Shown piece by piece: positions 16,558 through 25,397 of a stretch of DNA of 27,806 nt (its first letter is position 1; every line of letters starts with the position of its first letter). A program made the translations under genes and the position numbers. Under the pieces are notes generated by a model, which had not been told where the DNA came from, did no database searches, and was given only the letters and a program-made list of their open reading frames with translations. The DNA is from Berkiella_A sp964633725 (GTDB lineage Bacteria; Pseudomonadota; Gammaproteobacteria; Berkiellales; Berkiellaceae): positions 1-27,806 of the forward strand of contig CAZWHY010000043.1 of the NCBI GenBank assembly GCA_964633725.1. The letters are read 5' to 3'.

Positions 16558-17049
16558 TTAACGAAACTCAGAATCTTCTTCTCTGCATTCCGCAATGCTA
16601 CCTTCATAGCGATCGCCAATTGCCAGTAATTTATCTTTATCTAAAATATTTTGCCCGCGCTCAAAAAGCGCAAAGTGGGGCATATCTGTTTCCACGATGG
16701 CATCCACAGGACAAGACTCTTCGCAAAAACCACAATAAATGCATTTAAACAAATCAATTTCATAGCGTGTGGTACGTCTTGAACCATCTGCCCGTTCTTC
16801 TGAATCAATCGTAATGGCTAATGCTGGACAAACCGCTTCACAAAGTTTACAGGCAATACAGCGTTCTTCCCCATTGGGATATCGCCGCAATGCATGCACA
16901 CCTCTAAATCGTGCTGATCTAGGTGTTTCTTCTTCTGGATACTGTACCGTGATTTTTGTCTTAAACATATGGCGCAAAGTCACCCACATGCCTTTAAGCA
17001 GATCCCATAATGTGAAGCTCTTAATATAATGGCCAATTTTTCTCAGCAT
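16558..17049 (-). CDS. nuoI: NADH-quinone oxidoreductase subunit I (ferredoxin-like)
   Basis: 163 aa. Carries the two [4Fe-4S] clusters N6a and N6b that pass electrons from NuoG to NuoB. Two ferredoxin motifs are visible: C64, C67, C70, C74 in CIACKLCEAVCP and C103, C106, C109, C113 in CIYCGFCEESCP. The frame can begin two codons earlier at a TTG (17055), but the ATG at 17049 has AAGG 7 nt upstream and is preferred. The ribosome-binding site is itself one unit of a tandem repeat. It is the only nuo gene with large gaps on both sides (51 and 67 nt), both filled with repeats. Confidence 0.97.
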   Translation of the reverse strand: MLRKIGHYIKSFTLWDLLKGMWVTLRHMFKTKITVQYPEEETPRSARFRGVHALRRYPNGEERCIACKLCEAVCPALAITIDSEERADGSRRTTRYEIDLFKCIYCGFCEESCPVDAIVETDMPHFALFERGQNILDKDKLLAIGDRYEGSIAECREEDSEFR

Positions 17050-17053
17050 ATTC

Positions 17054-17109
17054 AAACCTTAAAACCTAAACCTTAAAACCTAAACCTTAAAACCTGAACC
17101 TTAAAACCA
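17054..17109. repeat. 14-bp (2 x 7) tandem repeat between nuoH and nuoI
   Basis: Three perfect copies of AAACCTTAAAACCT (17054-17067, 17068-17081, 17082-17095) and a fourth with two changes (17096-17109) that includes the nuoH stop codon. Each 14-mer is two related heptamers. On the mRNA strand every unit carries AAGG, so the array is a series of Shine-Dalgarno-like sites ahead of nuoI. Confidence 0.92.
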
Positions 17110-18126
17110 AGGCCCAATGTGAAACTTAATCATTAAAGTTTCTACCACTATCCAAAAGAATGTGACGGGAATAAATATTTTCCAGCCTAAACGCATAATC
17201 TGATCGTATCTAAATCTAGGAAATGTTGCTCTGAACCACAAGTATAAGAACAAAAAGAATGCAACTTTCGCAAATAACCATGCCGTGGGGGGCACCCAAA
17301 ATAGCCATTGTTCTGCCCAGGCTTGCCCCTCAAAAGGCGACAACCAACCACCCATAAACATAATCGCCGCGACAAAAGCCAATAAAATCATATTGGCATA
17401 TTCGGCTAAAAAGAATAATGCAAAGGTAATGCCCGCATATTCCACATGAAAGCCAGCCACAATTTCAGACTCACCTTCTGCCACATCAAAAGGCGCTCTG
17501 TTTGTTTCCGCTACGGCTGATATCCAATAAATTACAAACAATGGGAATAGTGGAATAAAATACCAATGTGACACACCACCTTGTTGTGCCATCACAATCT
17601 TACCCAAATTTAAGCTACCAGAGGCCATCAATACGCCCACTAAGCAAAAACCCATCGCAATTTCATAAGAAACAATCTGTGCAGCAGAACGCAAAGCGCC
17701 TAGAAAAGCATACTTAGAATTAGACGCCCAACCAGCAATAATCACGCCATAGACACCTAGCGAGGTCATAGCCAGTAGAAATAATAATCCTGCATTGATA
17801 TTGGCTAAAACCAAAACATCGGAAAACGGTATCACTGCCCAAGCCACTAATGCGGGCGCTAATGTTAAAATAGGCGCGATTAAATATAAAATTTTATTGG
17901 ATTTTGTCGGTAAAATGACCTCTTTGAATATCAACTTCACCACATCAGCAATAGGCTGTAATAAACCCAAAGGCCCAACACGATTAGGGCCAATACGAAT
18001 CTGCATAAACCCGATGACTTTGCGCTCAGCATAAGTTAAGTACGCCACAGACAAAAGTAGGGGCAATATAATCATGAGACACTTAGCCACAATCCATAAT
18101 AAACTGATGAGCCACTCTTGTTGCAT
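17101..18126 (-). CDS. nuoH: NADH-quinone oxidoreductase subunit H
   Basis: 341 aa, eight membrane helices. NuoH forms the quinone-entry site with NuoB and NuoD. Characteristic segments: RIGPNRVGPLGLLQPIADV (43-61), the acidic loop ETNRAPFDVAEGESEIVAGF, and LFLYLWFRATFPRFRYDQ near the C-terminus. ATG with an AGGATAGG purine stretch upstream, 6 nt after the nuoG stop. The last codons overlap the start of the repeat array that precedes nuoI. Confidence 0.98.
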   Translation of the reverse strand: MQQEWLISLLWIVAKCLMIILPLLLSVAYLTYAERKVIGFMQIRIGPNRVGPLGLLQPIADVVKLIFKEVILPTKSNKILYLIAPILTLAPALVAWAVIPFSDVLVLANINAGLLFLLAMTSLGVYGVIIAGWASNSKYAFLGALRSAAQIVSYEIAMGFCLVGVLMASGSLNLGKIVMAQQGGVSHWYFIPLFPLFVIYWISAVAETNRAPFDVAEGESEIVAGFHVEYAGITFALFFLAEYANMILLAFVAAIMFMGGWLSPFEGQAWAEQWLFWVPPTAWLFAKVAFFLFLYLWFRATFPRFRYDQIMRLGWKIFIPVTFFWIVVETLMIKFHIGPWF

Positions 18127-18132
18127 GATTAC

Positions 18133-20538
18133 CTATCCTTCCTGTTTGTGGATTTCAACAAAACCATACCCTGCCCCGAGTTGTCGTGTAGCGCTAATAT
18201 TATTGGCCACTAGCACCGTTCCATCTGGAATGTTTGGGTCAACAGACACAACTAAATTATCAGAGCTCTGCCCATTTTCTGTTACTGACACAACATCATT
18301 TGGGTTTACATTATACTGCTCAGCTGTTTTAGCGTTTAATAATATTTTATCGGTTTGAGCAAATGTTGTCGCTTGCAACGCTTTTGCTCTTCTCGTAACA
18401 GCATCGACCGCGTATATAGGCGTTGGTGCTAAACGTAATAATTTTCCAGACGTCTCTTTCTCTGATACGTCAGATACACTTGCAGGGAAATCCATATCTA
18501 ATAAATTAGCTTGACACTTATGCTCTTTATAAGCTTGTTTTAAAACTTTTTGTACTGCGTTTAAATTATCAAACGTCATATCTGACATGTCCCACAAACT
18601 GCCTAGTACCCGTAATATTTTCCATAAGGGCTTGCTGTTACCATAAGGCTGGGTTACAGAGGCGAAACTCTGCCAATCCCCCTGAATATTAATAAAAGAA
18701 CCCACTGTTTCTGTATGCGGTGTCATGGGTAAAATAAGATCGGCATATGCGCGCAAAGATGGACTATCAAAGGCTGAAAAAGCTATCACTTTTTGAGCAC
18801 CGCTGAGTGCTTTTAAAGTTTTCGGCGCATTCAGGAAGTCAAACTCTGGATCAGCGTTAAATAATAAATACGCAGATAACGCACTGTCTAACATTTGCTG
18901 TGTATTGAAACCATTGGTTTTAGCTGTACCAAATGCTTCTTGGTGTGGTATTGCGCCAGCAACCCAACACCCCGTACTATTCGCACCATTGGACACTTCA
19001 CCCATATGGGCAGTCGTTAATTTAGCCAATAATGCAGATAAATAATAAATACGAGCCGCGTCTGGATGTGACCATGCATAAGCACCTAACAAAATATGTT
19101 TTTCTTGGCCTAAACTTAGCCCTTCAGCTAATATTTTTGCATCGTTTTTATAAGTTATAATATTTGAATTATGGCTCAACTCAGTCGATACAGCATCCGG
19201 TATTTGATTCGCTGTCTCTGGGTATATCTCAACCCATGCTTTGATTACAGCCAATAAGCTGGAAACCAAATCACCTTCCTCTGCAATCACATCTTGCTTG
19301 ATATCAAAATTGAATCTGCAAACCAATGGATTAATGGCAAAAATAGAAGCCTCATTTTTATGCGCTTTAAAAATACGCGTCGCAATCAACGGTGCTTCAA
19401 AACGTATATCTGACCCAATCAATAATATATTATCAGAATTTTCTAATGCATTAAGCGCATCCCCTAGATAAGGCGCGACTTGATAATCTTGATGTCTAAA
19501 GTCCGCTTGTCTTAAACGATGGTCAATATTATGGCAATTTTTATTTCTCAATAATTTTTGTATGAGATAACTTTCTTCTGTTGTCAGATTAGGAGAGAGT
19601 AAAGCCCCCAATGCTTCGGGCGAATTTTTTAGGATACCATCTAAGCTCTCAACCACTTTAGGCAATGCTTGTTCCCATGAGATGTCCCGCCATTCACCAT
19701 TTTCTTTGATTTGCGGCGTATCTAGCCTATCTTGATACAGTGCTTCGTAGCTATAGCGATCTCTGTCACTGATCCAAACTTCATTGACGTTTTCATTTTC
19801 TCTAGGTACCGCTCTAATGATTTCCCCACGATGGGTATGATAATAAACATTAGATCCCACACAATCATGTGCGCCCACACTCGCCCCCGCCATCAATTCC
19901 CACGCCCTGGCTTTAAAACGAAAAGGCTTAGAGGTCAACGCACCCACAGGACACAAGTCAATCACATTGCCTGACAATTCTGAATCCACACTGGCTTCTA
20001 TATAAGTGCCTATTTGCATGTTTTCACCCCGCCCCGTTGCGCCCATCTCACGCATACCGGCTATTTCTTGGCCAAAACGCACACAACGCGTGCAATGTAT
20101 GCAGCGTGTCATATCTGTCTTAATCAAAGAGCCTAAACTTTTATCTGCAACACAACGTTTGCTTTCTGCATAATTTGAATAGGATTGGCCATACCCCACC
20201 GCAACATCTTGTAACTCACATTCTCCCCCTTGATCGCAAACGGGACAATCTAGAGGATGGTTCATCAATAAAAATTCCATCACACTTTTTTGTGCACTCA
20301 CTGCCACTTTAGAACGCGTATGGATTTTCATGCCATCTGTGACTGGCGTAGCACATGCCGGCAAAGGTTTGGGGGCATTTTCGACCTCGACCAAACACAT
20401 TCTGCAATTTGCGGCGATAGACAGCTTCTTATGATAGCAGAACCGTGGAATGGTAATACCCGCATGATCCGCTACTTCTATAATCATAGAGCCTTGGTCA
20501 ACGGTAATGGCTTTGCCATCAATTTCAATTTTTACCAT
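18133..20538 (-). CDS. nuoG: NADH-quinone oxidoreductase subunit G
   Basis: 801 aa. Carries electrons from NuoF to NuoI. Cluster ligands seen: [2Fe-2S] N1b C34, C45, C48, C62; [4Fe-4S] N5 H94, C98, C101, C107; [4Fe-4S] N4 C146, C149, C152, C196. The rest is a molybdopterin-oxidoreductase-like fold without cofactor. The extra N7 cluster found in E. coli is absent: the corresponding segment keeps only C226 of the expected cysteines, as in the mitochondrial and alphaproteobacterial form. It is about 100 aa shorter than the E. coli protein. ATG with GGAG upstream; 1 nt after the nuoF stop. Confidence 0.97.
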   Translation of the reverse strand: MVKIEIDGKAITVDQGSMIIEVADHAGITIPRFCYHKKLSIAANCRMCLVEVENAPKPLPACATPVTDGMKIHTRSKVAVSAQKSVMEFLLMNHPLDCPVCDQGGECELQDVAVGYGQSYSNYAESKRCVADKSLGSLIKTDMTRCIHCTRCVRFGQEIAGMREMGATGRGENMQIGTYIEASVDSELSGNVIDLCPVGALTSKPFRFKARAWELMAGASVGAHDCVGSNVYYHTHRGEIIRAVPRENENVNEVWISDRDRYSYEALYQDRLDTPQIKENGEWRDISWEQALPKVVESLDGILKNSPEALGALLSPNLTTEESYLIQKLLRNKNCHNIDHRLRQADFRHQDYQVAPYLGDALNALENSDNILLIGSDIRFEAPLIATRIFKAHKNEASIFAINPLVCRFNFDIKQDVIAEEGDLVSSLLAVIKAWVEIYPETANQIPDAVSTELSHNSNIITYKNDAKILAEGLSLGQEKHILLGAYAWSHPDAARIYYLSALLAKLTTAHMGEVSNGANSTGCWVAGAIPHQEAFGTAKTNGFNTQQMLDSALSAYLLFNADPEFDFLNAPKTLKALSGAQKVIAFSAFDSPSLRAYADLILPMTPHTETVGSFINIQGDWQSFASVTQPYGNSKPLWKILRVLGSLWDMSDMTFDNLNAVQKVLKQAYKEHKCQANLLDMDFPASVSDVSEKETSGKLLRLAPTPIYAVDAVTRRAKALQATTFAQTDKILLNAKTAEQYNVNPNDVVSVTENGQSSDNLVVSVDPNIPDGTVLVANNISATRQLGAGYGFVEIHKQEG

Positions 20539-20539
20539 G

Positions 20540-21826
20540 TCACACTCCTAAACCGCTAATAGGACGCTTATGCTCAATCAGATGCACAAACTCCTCTCTG
20601 AATTCTTTGATAAAGCTTCTGACCGGCATCGCTGCCGCATCCCCTAGGGCACAAATCGTACGCCCCATAATTTTCTCAGCCACATTATCTAATGTCTGCA
20701 AATCATCCATTGTCCCTTTGCCATGTAAAATTCTATGTATAATTCTAGATAGCCAGCCTGTCCCTTCTCGACACGGTGTACATTGCCCACAAGATTCTTC
20801 ATGATAAAAATGTGACAACCGCGCTAGAATAGATACCATGCAAGTTGTGTCATCCATGACAATCACGGCGCCTGAACCTAACATAGAGCCCGCTTTGGAA
20901 ATCGAGTCATAATCCATGTTCAGTGTCATCATCACATCGGCAGGTAATACCGGCACCGAAGAGCCACCTGGGATCACAGCTTTTAATTTGCGCCCGTCTT
21001 TCATACCGCCAGCCAATTCTAACAAATCCAAAAAGGGCGTTCCTAATGGAATTTCAAAATTACCCGGCTTATTCACATGCCCTGAAACACTAAATAATTT
21101 CTGTCCGCCATTATTGGGCAACCCTAATTCTAAAAACCATTGTCCACCATTTTGTAAAATAACCGGCACAGAGGCATAGCTTTCTGTGTTATTAATATTC
21201 GTCGGCTTACCATATATGCCATAGTTCGCAGGAAATGGCGGTTTAAACCGCGGCTGACCTTTTTTACCTTCTACAGATTCCATTAATGCAGTTTCTTCAC
21301 CACAAATATATGCCCCAGCACCCAAAAGATTTTGAATTTCAAAATCAAAGCCTGAATTTAAGATATTTTGTCCGATAAACCCTGCGGCTTTGGCTTCTGC
21401 TAATGCTTTTTCGACTCGATAGAAAGGCTCTCTGAACTCACCTCGAATATAATGAAACCCAACACTTGCGTTCATCACATACCCTGCAATGAGCATACCC
21501 TCTATGAGTTGGTGTGGATTATAGCGCAAAATATCTCTGTCTTTACAGGTGCCCGGCTCACCTTCATCTGAATTACAAACCACATATTTTTGCCCAGGTT
21601 TGTTACGCGGTACAAAGCTCCACTTTAAGCCAGTTGGAAAGCCTGCACCACCACGCCCTCTCAGACAAGAGGTTTTTAATTCTTCTATAATTTTTTCTGG
21701 CGAAATATTGTCTTTTAAGATGCGCTGCCAAACTTCATAGCCACCCACTGATTTATAATTTTCAAATAACCAGGGTTGATCAAATGTCATGGTACGAAAG
21801 CAAATTAAGTTTTGTTCCACACTCAT
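20540..21826 (-). CDS. nuoF: NADH-quinone oxidoreductase subunit F (NADH/FMN-binding)
   Basis: 428 aa. Binds NADH and FMN and holds [4Fe-4S] cluster N3; the entry point for electrons. Visible are the glycine-rich GRGGAGFPTGLKWS (57-70), the FMN-binding CNSDEGEPGTCKDRD (84-98), GAGAYICGEETALMESVEG (169-187), and N3 ligands C346, C349, C352 (SCGQCTPCREG) plus C392. Start ATG lies 2 nt after the nuoE stop; the AGAGGG stretch is 11 nt away, so coupling to nuoE is likely. Confidence 0.98.
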   Translation of the reverse strand: MSVEQNLICFRTMTFDQPWLFENYKSVGGYEVWQRILKDNISPEKIIEELKTSCLRGRGGAGFPTGLKWSFVPRNKPGQKYVVCNSDEGEPGTCKDRDILRYNPHQLIEGMLIAGYVMNASVGFHYIRGEFREPFYRVEKALAEAKAAGFIGQNILNSGFDFEIQNLLGAGAYICGEETALMESVEGKKGQPRFKPPFPANYGIYGKPTNINNTESYASVPVILQNGGQWFLELGLPNNGGQKLFSVSGHVNKPGNFEIPLGTPFLDLLELAGGMKDGRKLKAVIPGGSSVPVLPADVMMTLNMDYDSISKAGSMLGSGAVIVMDDTTCMVSILARLSHFYHEESCGQCTPCREGTGWLSRIIHRILHGKGTMDDLQTLDNVAEKIMGRTICALGDAAAMPVRSFIKEFREEFVHLIEHKRPISGLGV

Positions 21827-21828
21827 GG

Positions 21829-22338
21829 TTAGTTTAACCCCTCTAGTATGCTGTCGATTTTTTCGGGCGTTAAGTTTTCATAATAATGATCGCCGATTTG
21901 CATCATAGGTGCTCCAACACACGCCGCCAGACATTCTACTTCTTTCAAAGAAAACCGCCTATCTGTAGTGACTTCACCAAAACCAATATTCAGCTTTTGC
22001 TTAAGGTGCGTTACAATTTTTTTGCTCCCGCTGAGCATACAAGATACGTTGGTGCAAACACATATTTTGTGTTTTCCCACGGGTTTGTGTTCATACATGC
22101 TATAAAACGTCGCGACTTCGTAAACGGCTATTTTAGGCATCTCCAAATAAAACGCCACCGCATCCATTAATTCTGTAGTCAAATAGCCGCCATTGACATT
22201 TTGAACCGCGGTTAGCGCCGGCATCACAGCAGATTGCTTTTGATCGGCTGGAAATTTAGCTAACCAGTGATCAATCTCGTCTCTCACGTCTTTAGATAAG
22301 CTATCTGGAGAGATAACGGTTTGGCTCATAATACTCAT
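21829..22338 (-). CDS. nuoE: NADH-quinone oxidoreductase subunit E
   Basis: 169 aa thioredoxin-like subunit with [2Fe-2S] cluster N1a; ligands C95, C100 (CTNVSC), C136 and C140 (ECLAAC). The first ATG overlaps the last base of the nuoD stop (TAATG) and has GGGAGG 10 nt upstream; a second ATG three codons later is a possible alternative. It forms the NADH module with NuoF and NuoG. Confidence 0.97.
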   Translation of the reverse strand: MSIMSQTVISPDSLSKDVRDEIDHWLAKFPADQKQSAVMPALTAVQNVNGGYLTTELMDAVAFYLEMPKIAVYEVATFYSMYEHKPVGKHKICVCTNVSCMLSGSKKIVTHLKQKLNIGFGEVTTDRRFSLKEVECLAACVGAPMMQIGDHYYENLTPEKIDSILEGLN

Positions 22339-23591
22339 TAGCGATCGACCTCCCCAAATACAATATCTTGTGTACCAATAATAGCTACGACATCGGATAA
22401 CATATGGCCAGAGACCATTTCGTTCATAGAGGCCAAATGCACAAAACCGGGCGCACGAATTTTGACTCTATAAGGCTTGTTTGCACCATCAGAAACCATA
22501 TAAATACCAAATTCTCCTTTAGGGTGTTCTACGGCAGCATATGCTTCACCTTCAGGAACACAGTAACCTTCAGAAAAATGTTTAAAATGATGGATTAAAG
22601 ATTCCATATCTTCTTTCATATCCACTCTTTTAGGGGGAATGATTTTTTTGTCATCTACTGTGACAGGCCCTGGGTTATCTTTGAGCCATTTGACGCATTG
22701 ACGAACAATCTTATTGGATTGGCGAAACTCTTCCATACGTACCAAGTACCGATCGTAGCAATCCCCTTCTTTACCGATGGGAATATCAAAATCCAATTGC
22801 TCATAAACTTCATAAGGCTGCTTCTTTCTCAAATCCCAAGCAATACCTGAGCCACGTAACATGGGGCCAGAAAAACCCATTTGCAGCGCCCGCTCAGGAC
22901 TGACAACGCCTATACCGACTGTTCGCTGCTTCCAAATACGATTATCTGTTAGTAAGGTTTCATAATCATCAATACATTTGGGAAAACGCTCGGTAAAGTC
23001 CCAAATAAAATCTAATAATGTGCCACTTCGATTTTCGTTTAATTTATTTGTGCTTTTAGCGTTATGCCATACAGATGCTTTATATTGTGGCATCTTGTTA
23101 GGTAAATCTCTGTAAACCCCACCAGGGCGGTAATAAGTCGCGTGCATACGCGCCCCACTCACCGCTTCATAGCAATCCATTAAATCTTCACGTTCCCTAA
23201 AAGCATATAAGAACACGGTCATGGCACCAATATCTAACGCATGTGCACCGAGCCACATTAAGTGATTTAATATGCGAGTAATTTCATCAAACATCACTCG
23301 TATATATTGTGCTCGAACTGGAATTGTCATGCCTAATAATTTCTCAATGGCCATGACATAAGCATGTTCATTACACATCATTGAAACATAGTCTAAGCGA
23401 TCCATATAGCCAATGCTTTGATCGTATGGCCTGTTCTCGATTAATTTTTCAGTGGCTCTATGTAGCAAGCCAATATGGGGATCGGCTCTTTGAACCGTTT
23501 CACCATCCATTTCTAAAATCAGGCGCAGTACGCCATGGGCTGCCGGGTGCTGAGGACCAAAGTTGAGGGTGTAGTTTTTAATATCGCCCAT
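22338..23591 (-). CDS. nuoD: NADH-quinone oxidoreductase subunit D
   Basis: 417 aa, the 49-kDa subunit, related to the large subunit of NiFe hydrogenases without the metal ligands. It lines the quinone pocket with NuoB and NuoH. Conserved marks: NFGPQHPAAHGVLRL (10-24), IGLLHRATEKLIENR (41-55) and YMDRLDYVSMM (62-72). A separate gene from nuoC, unlike the E. coli nuoCD fusion. ATG with AAGGG upstream, 1 nt after the nuoC stop. Confidence 0.98.
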   Translation of the reverse strand: MGDIKNYTLNFGPQHPAAHGVLRLILEMDGETVQRADPHIGLLHRATEKLIENRPYDQSIGYMDRLDYVSMMCNEHAYVMAIEKLLGMTIPVRAQYIRVMFDEITRILNHLMWLGAHALDIGAMTVFLYAFREREDLMDCYEAVSGARMHATYYRPGGVYRDLPNKMPQYKASVWHNAKSTNKLNENRSGTLLDFIWDFTERFPKCIDDYETLLTDNRIWKQRTVGIGVVSPERALQMGFSGPMLRGSGIAWDLRKKQPYEVYEQLDFDIPIGKEGDCYDRYLVRMEEFRQSNKIVRQCVKWLKDNPGPVTVDDKKIIPPKRVDMKEDMESLIHHFKHFSEGYCVPEGEAYAAVEHPKGEFGIYMVSDGANKPYRVKIRAPGFVHLASMNEMVSGHMLSDVVAIIGTQDIVFGEVDR

Positions 23592-23592
23592 T

Positions 23593-24264
23593 TTACCCTT
23601 CCATCTCTTTTTTAGATTTTCGAATCACTTTTGGCACCAGGGTTCGAGGTGTGAGATCAACCGGCTCATAAATAACACGTTTTTTCTTAGCATCATAACG
23701 CACCTCAACATTACCCTCTAGCGGGAAATCTTTCCTGAACGGGTGGCCTACAAAACCATAATCCGTCAAGATGCGCCTTAAATCTGGATGGCCTTTGAAT
23801 AAAATGCCGTATAAATCGAAGGCCTCTCGCTCAAACCAGTTGGCACAAGACCATATCTCGATAACACTCTCTATCATCGGAGACATGTCTTCTAAAAAAG
23901 CTTTAACCCGAACGCGCTGGTTTAACGTAATCGATAATAAATGATACACCACACAAAAACGTGGCTTCGGCCAAACACTATGCGGAATGGAATCCCTAAT
24001 CGGCAGCACACCCCGTTCAAATCCACCATCTGTGGCATGTGTGGTTTCCCATTCCGTGACACCATGATGCAAATAATCTACACCACAAAGATCGATTAAC
24101 ATTTCGAATTTTAGCGCATCATCATCACGTAAAATTTTACAGACCTCTAAAATATCGGTCGCAGAAATTTCCAGTGTCAGCTCATGGTTTGAGATATCAA
24201 CTTGGTGGCTATGCTGCCCCAATTTTTGGCTCAAAATATCTTGTAGTACGGCTAATTGGCTCAT
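23593..24264 (-). CDS. nuoC: NADH-quinone oxidoreductase subunit C
   Basis: 223 aa, the 30-kDa peripheral-arm subunit. The signature is seen as WFEREAFDLYGILFKGHPDL followed by RILTDYGFVGHPFRKDFPL. The start codon overlaps the nuoB stop as ATGA (4 nt). It has no cofactor and stabilises NuoD and NuoB in the hydrophilic arm. Confidence 0.98.
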   Translation of the reverse strand: MSQLAVLQDILSQKLGQHSHQVDISNHELTLEISATDILEVCKILRDDDALKFEMLIDLCGVDYLHHGVTEWETTHATDGGFERGVLPIRDSIPHSVWPKPRFCVVYHLLSITLNQRVRVKAFLEDMSPMIESVIEIWSCANWFEREAFDLYGILFKGHPDLRRILTDYGFVGHPFRKDFPLEGNVEVRYDAKKKRVIYEPVDLTPRTLVPKVIRKSKKEMEG

Positions 24265-24746
24265 GATACTTCCCGAGAGATGGTATTGTTATTACGGATC
24301 TTGTTTTGTAATTGCAAAATTCCGTACAATAGAGCCTCTGAAGTAGGTGGACAACCTGGCACATAAACATCTACCGGTACAATCCTGTCACAGCCCCTCA
24401 CCACAGAAAAAGAATAATGATAGTAACCACCGCCATTTGCACATGAGCCCATAGATATCACCCATTTAGGCTCTGGCATTTGATCGTAGACTTTTCTGAG
24501 TGCAGGCGCCATTTTATTACATAGAGTACCAGCAACAATCATCACGTCACTTTGTCTTGGGCTACCTCTAAACACAATACCAAAGCGATCTAAATCATAA
24601 CGAGAAGCACCAGCGTGCATCATTTCTACTGCACAGCATGCTAAACCAAATGTCATCGGCCACATAGAACCTGTTCTTGCCCAGTTCGTTAAGTTTTGAA
24701 CTGAGGTTGTCATAAAACCTTGTTTTTGGGCTGCCATTACTCCCAT
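24261..24746 (-). CDS. nuoB: NADH-quinone oxidoreductase subunit B
   Basis: 161 aa from the chosen start. Holds [4Fe-4S] cluster N2, the direct donor to quinone; ligands C37, C38 (GLACCAVEMM), C102 (MGSCANGGGYY) and C132 (VPGCPPTSEALLYG). The frame can begin seven codons earlier at a GTG (24767), but the ATG at 24746 has AGAGGAG 7 nt upstream and gives a family-like N-terminus, so I prefer it; an ATG at 24737 is a third option. It overlaps the end of nuoA by 10 nt. Confidence 0.96.
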   Translation of the reverse strand: MGVMAAQKQGFMTTSVQNLTNWARTGSMWPMTFGLACCAVEMMHAGASRYDLDRFGIVFRGSPRQSDVMIVAGTLCNKMAPALRKVYDQMPEPKWVISMGSCANGGGYYHYSFSVVRGCDRIVPVDVYVPGCPPTSEALLYGILQLQNKIRNNNTISREVS

Positions 24747-25093
24747 TCTAAAGCTCCTCTTTTCCACTCATAGATAAAACCAATTAAGAGTAGTGATAAA
24801 AAGATCCCCATCGCGATAACAGGTGGCCAACTTAAATCTTTTAATATAACGGCCCACGGAAATAAGAAAGCGACTTCTAAATCAAAAATAATAAATAAAA
24901 TAGCGACGAGATAAAAACGAACATCAAACTTCAATCTAGAGCTTTCAAAAGGCTCAAAGCCACATTCATACTGTGAATATTTTTCGGCATTAGGGCGTTT
25001 TGGTGAAATCAGTGCGCCGACACAAACCAGGGCGCAACCCAAGCCCATGCTAATAATCATGAAAACCAGTATAGGAAGATAATTTTCTAACAC
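24737..25093 (-). CDS. nuoA: NADH-quinone oxidoreductase subunit A
   Basis: 118 aa with three membrane helices. Conserved YECGFEPFESSRLKFDVRFY and ILFIIFDLEVAFLFPWAV are present, including the acidic residues of the second helix. The start is GTG with AAGGG 9 nt upstream; the N-terminus (LENYLPI) agrees with homologues, so the GTG is credible. It is the first gene of the nuo operon. Its weak start codon could lower synthesis of the first subunit relative to the others. Confidence 0.96.
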   Translation of the reverse strand: MLENYLPILVFMIISMGLGCALVCVGALISPKRPNAEKYSQYECGFEPFESSRLKFDVRFYLVAILFIIFDLEVAFLFPWAVILKDLSWPPVIAMGIFLSLLLIGFIYEWKRGALEWE

Positions 25094-25277
25094 AATTTAG
25101 AACCCTTACCTAATAGAATAACTTTAAAATCATCAACATCTTATCGATGATTCGAAGTAAATAAAAGCATCTATTAGAGTAAGTTAGGAATAAAATTTGA
25201 TTTATTGGCGGGAAGATTTAAGCAAGTTTATATTCTTTAATAATCAGAGTGAATCAAGCTTACAATTTTTGAAAGGA

Positions 25278-25305
25278 GAAGCTGAGCCTATCGCGCTTTA
25301 GCTTC
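25278..25305 (-). terminator. Weak hairpin, possible terminator of tpiA-secG-tRNA-Leu
   Basis: GAAGCT (25278-25283) pairs with AGCTTC (25300-25305), with a further AGC/GCT inside after small bulges. On the minus strand the following bases are pyrimidine-rich but not a clean U run; on the plus strand a six-T run begins seven nt away. A terminator role is uncertain. Confidence 0.3.
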
Positions 25306-25320
25306 ATTGCTGTTTTTTAA

Positions 25321-25370
25321 CCCTCACCCGGCTTTCAGCCACCCTCTCCCAAAATTGGTAGAGGGGAAGG
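25321..25370. repeat. Interspersed palindromic (REP-like) repeat
   Basis: G/C-rich element in an A/T-rich gap. It contains hairpin GGCT-TTC-AGCC (25330-25340) and a second imperfect hairpin with CCCTCT (25342-25347) pairing AGAGGG (25360-25365) and CCA pairing TGG inside. CCCTC also opens the element at 25321. Sequences of the type CCCTCAccc...CCCTCTCCC are widespread dispersed repeats in gammaproteobacterial genomes, so I read this as one copy of such a family. Confidence 0.6.
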
Positions 25371-25397
25371 ATTCGCTTTGCTTATGGAAAATAAGAC

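Larger units (their letters stand above)
25094..25397. other. Gene-free interval: nuo leader and palindromic repeat
   Basis: 304 nt between tRNA-Leu and nuoA with no credible coding frame. It holds the interspersed palindromic element (25321-25370), an imperfect hairpin (25278-25305) and an A/T-rich stretch next to nuoA where the nuo promoter must lie. On the minus strand TTGATT is followed after 19 nt by TATAAA, a poor spacing; I could not place the nuo promoter with confidence. Confidence 0.5.
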
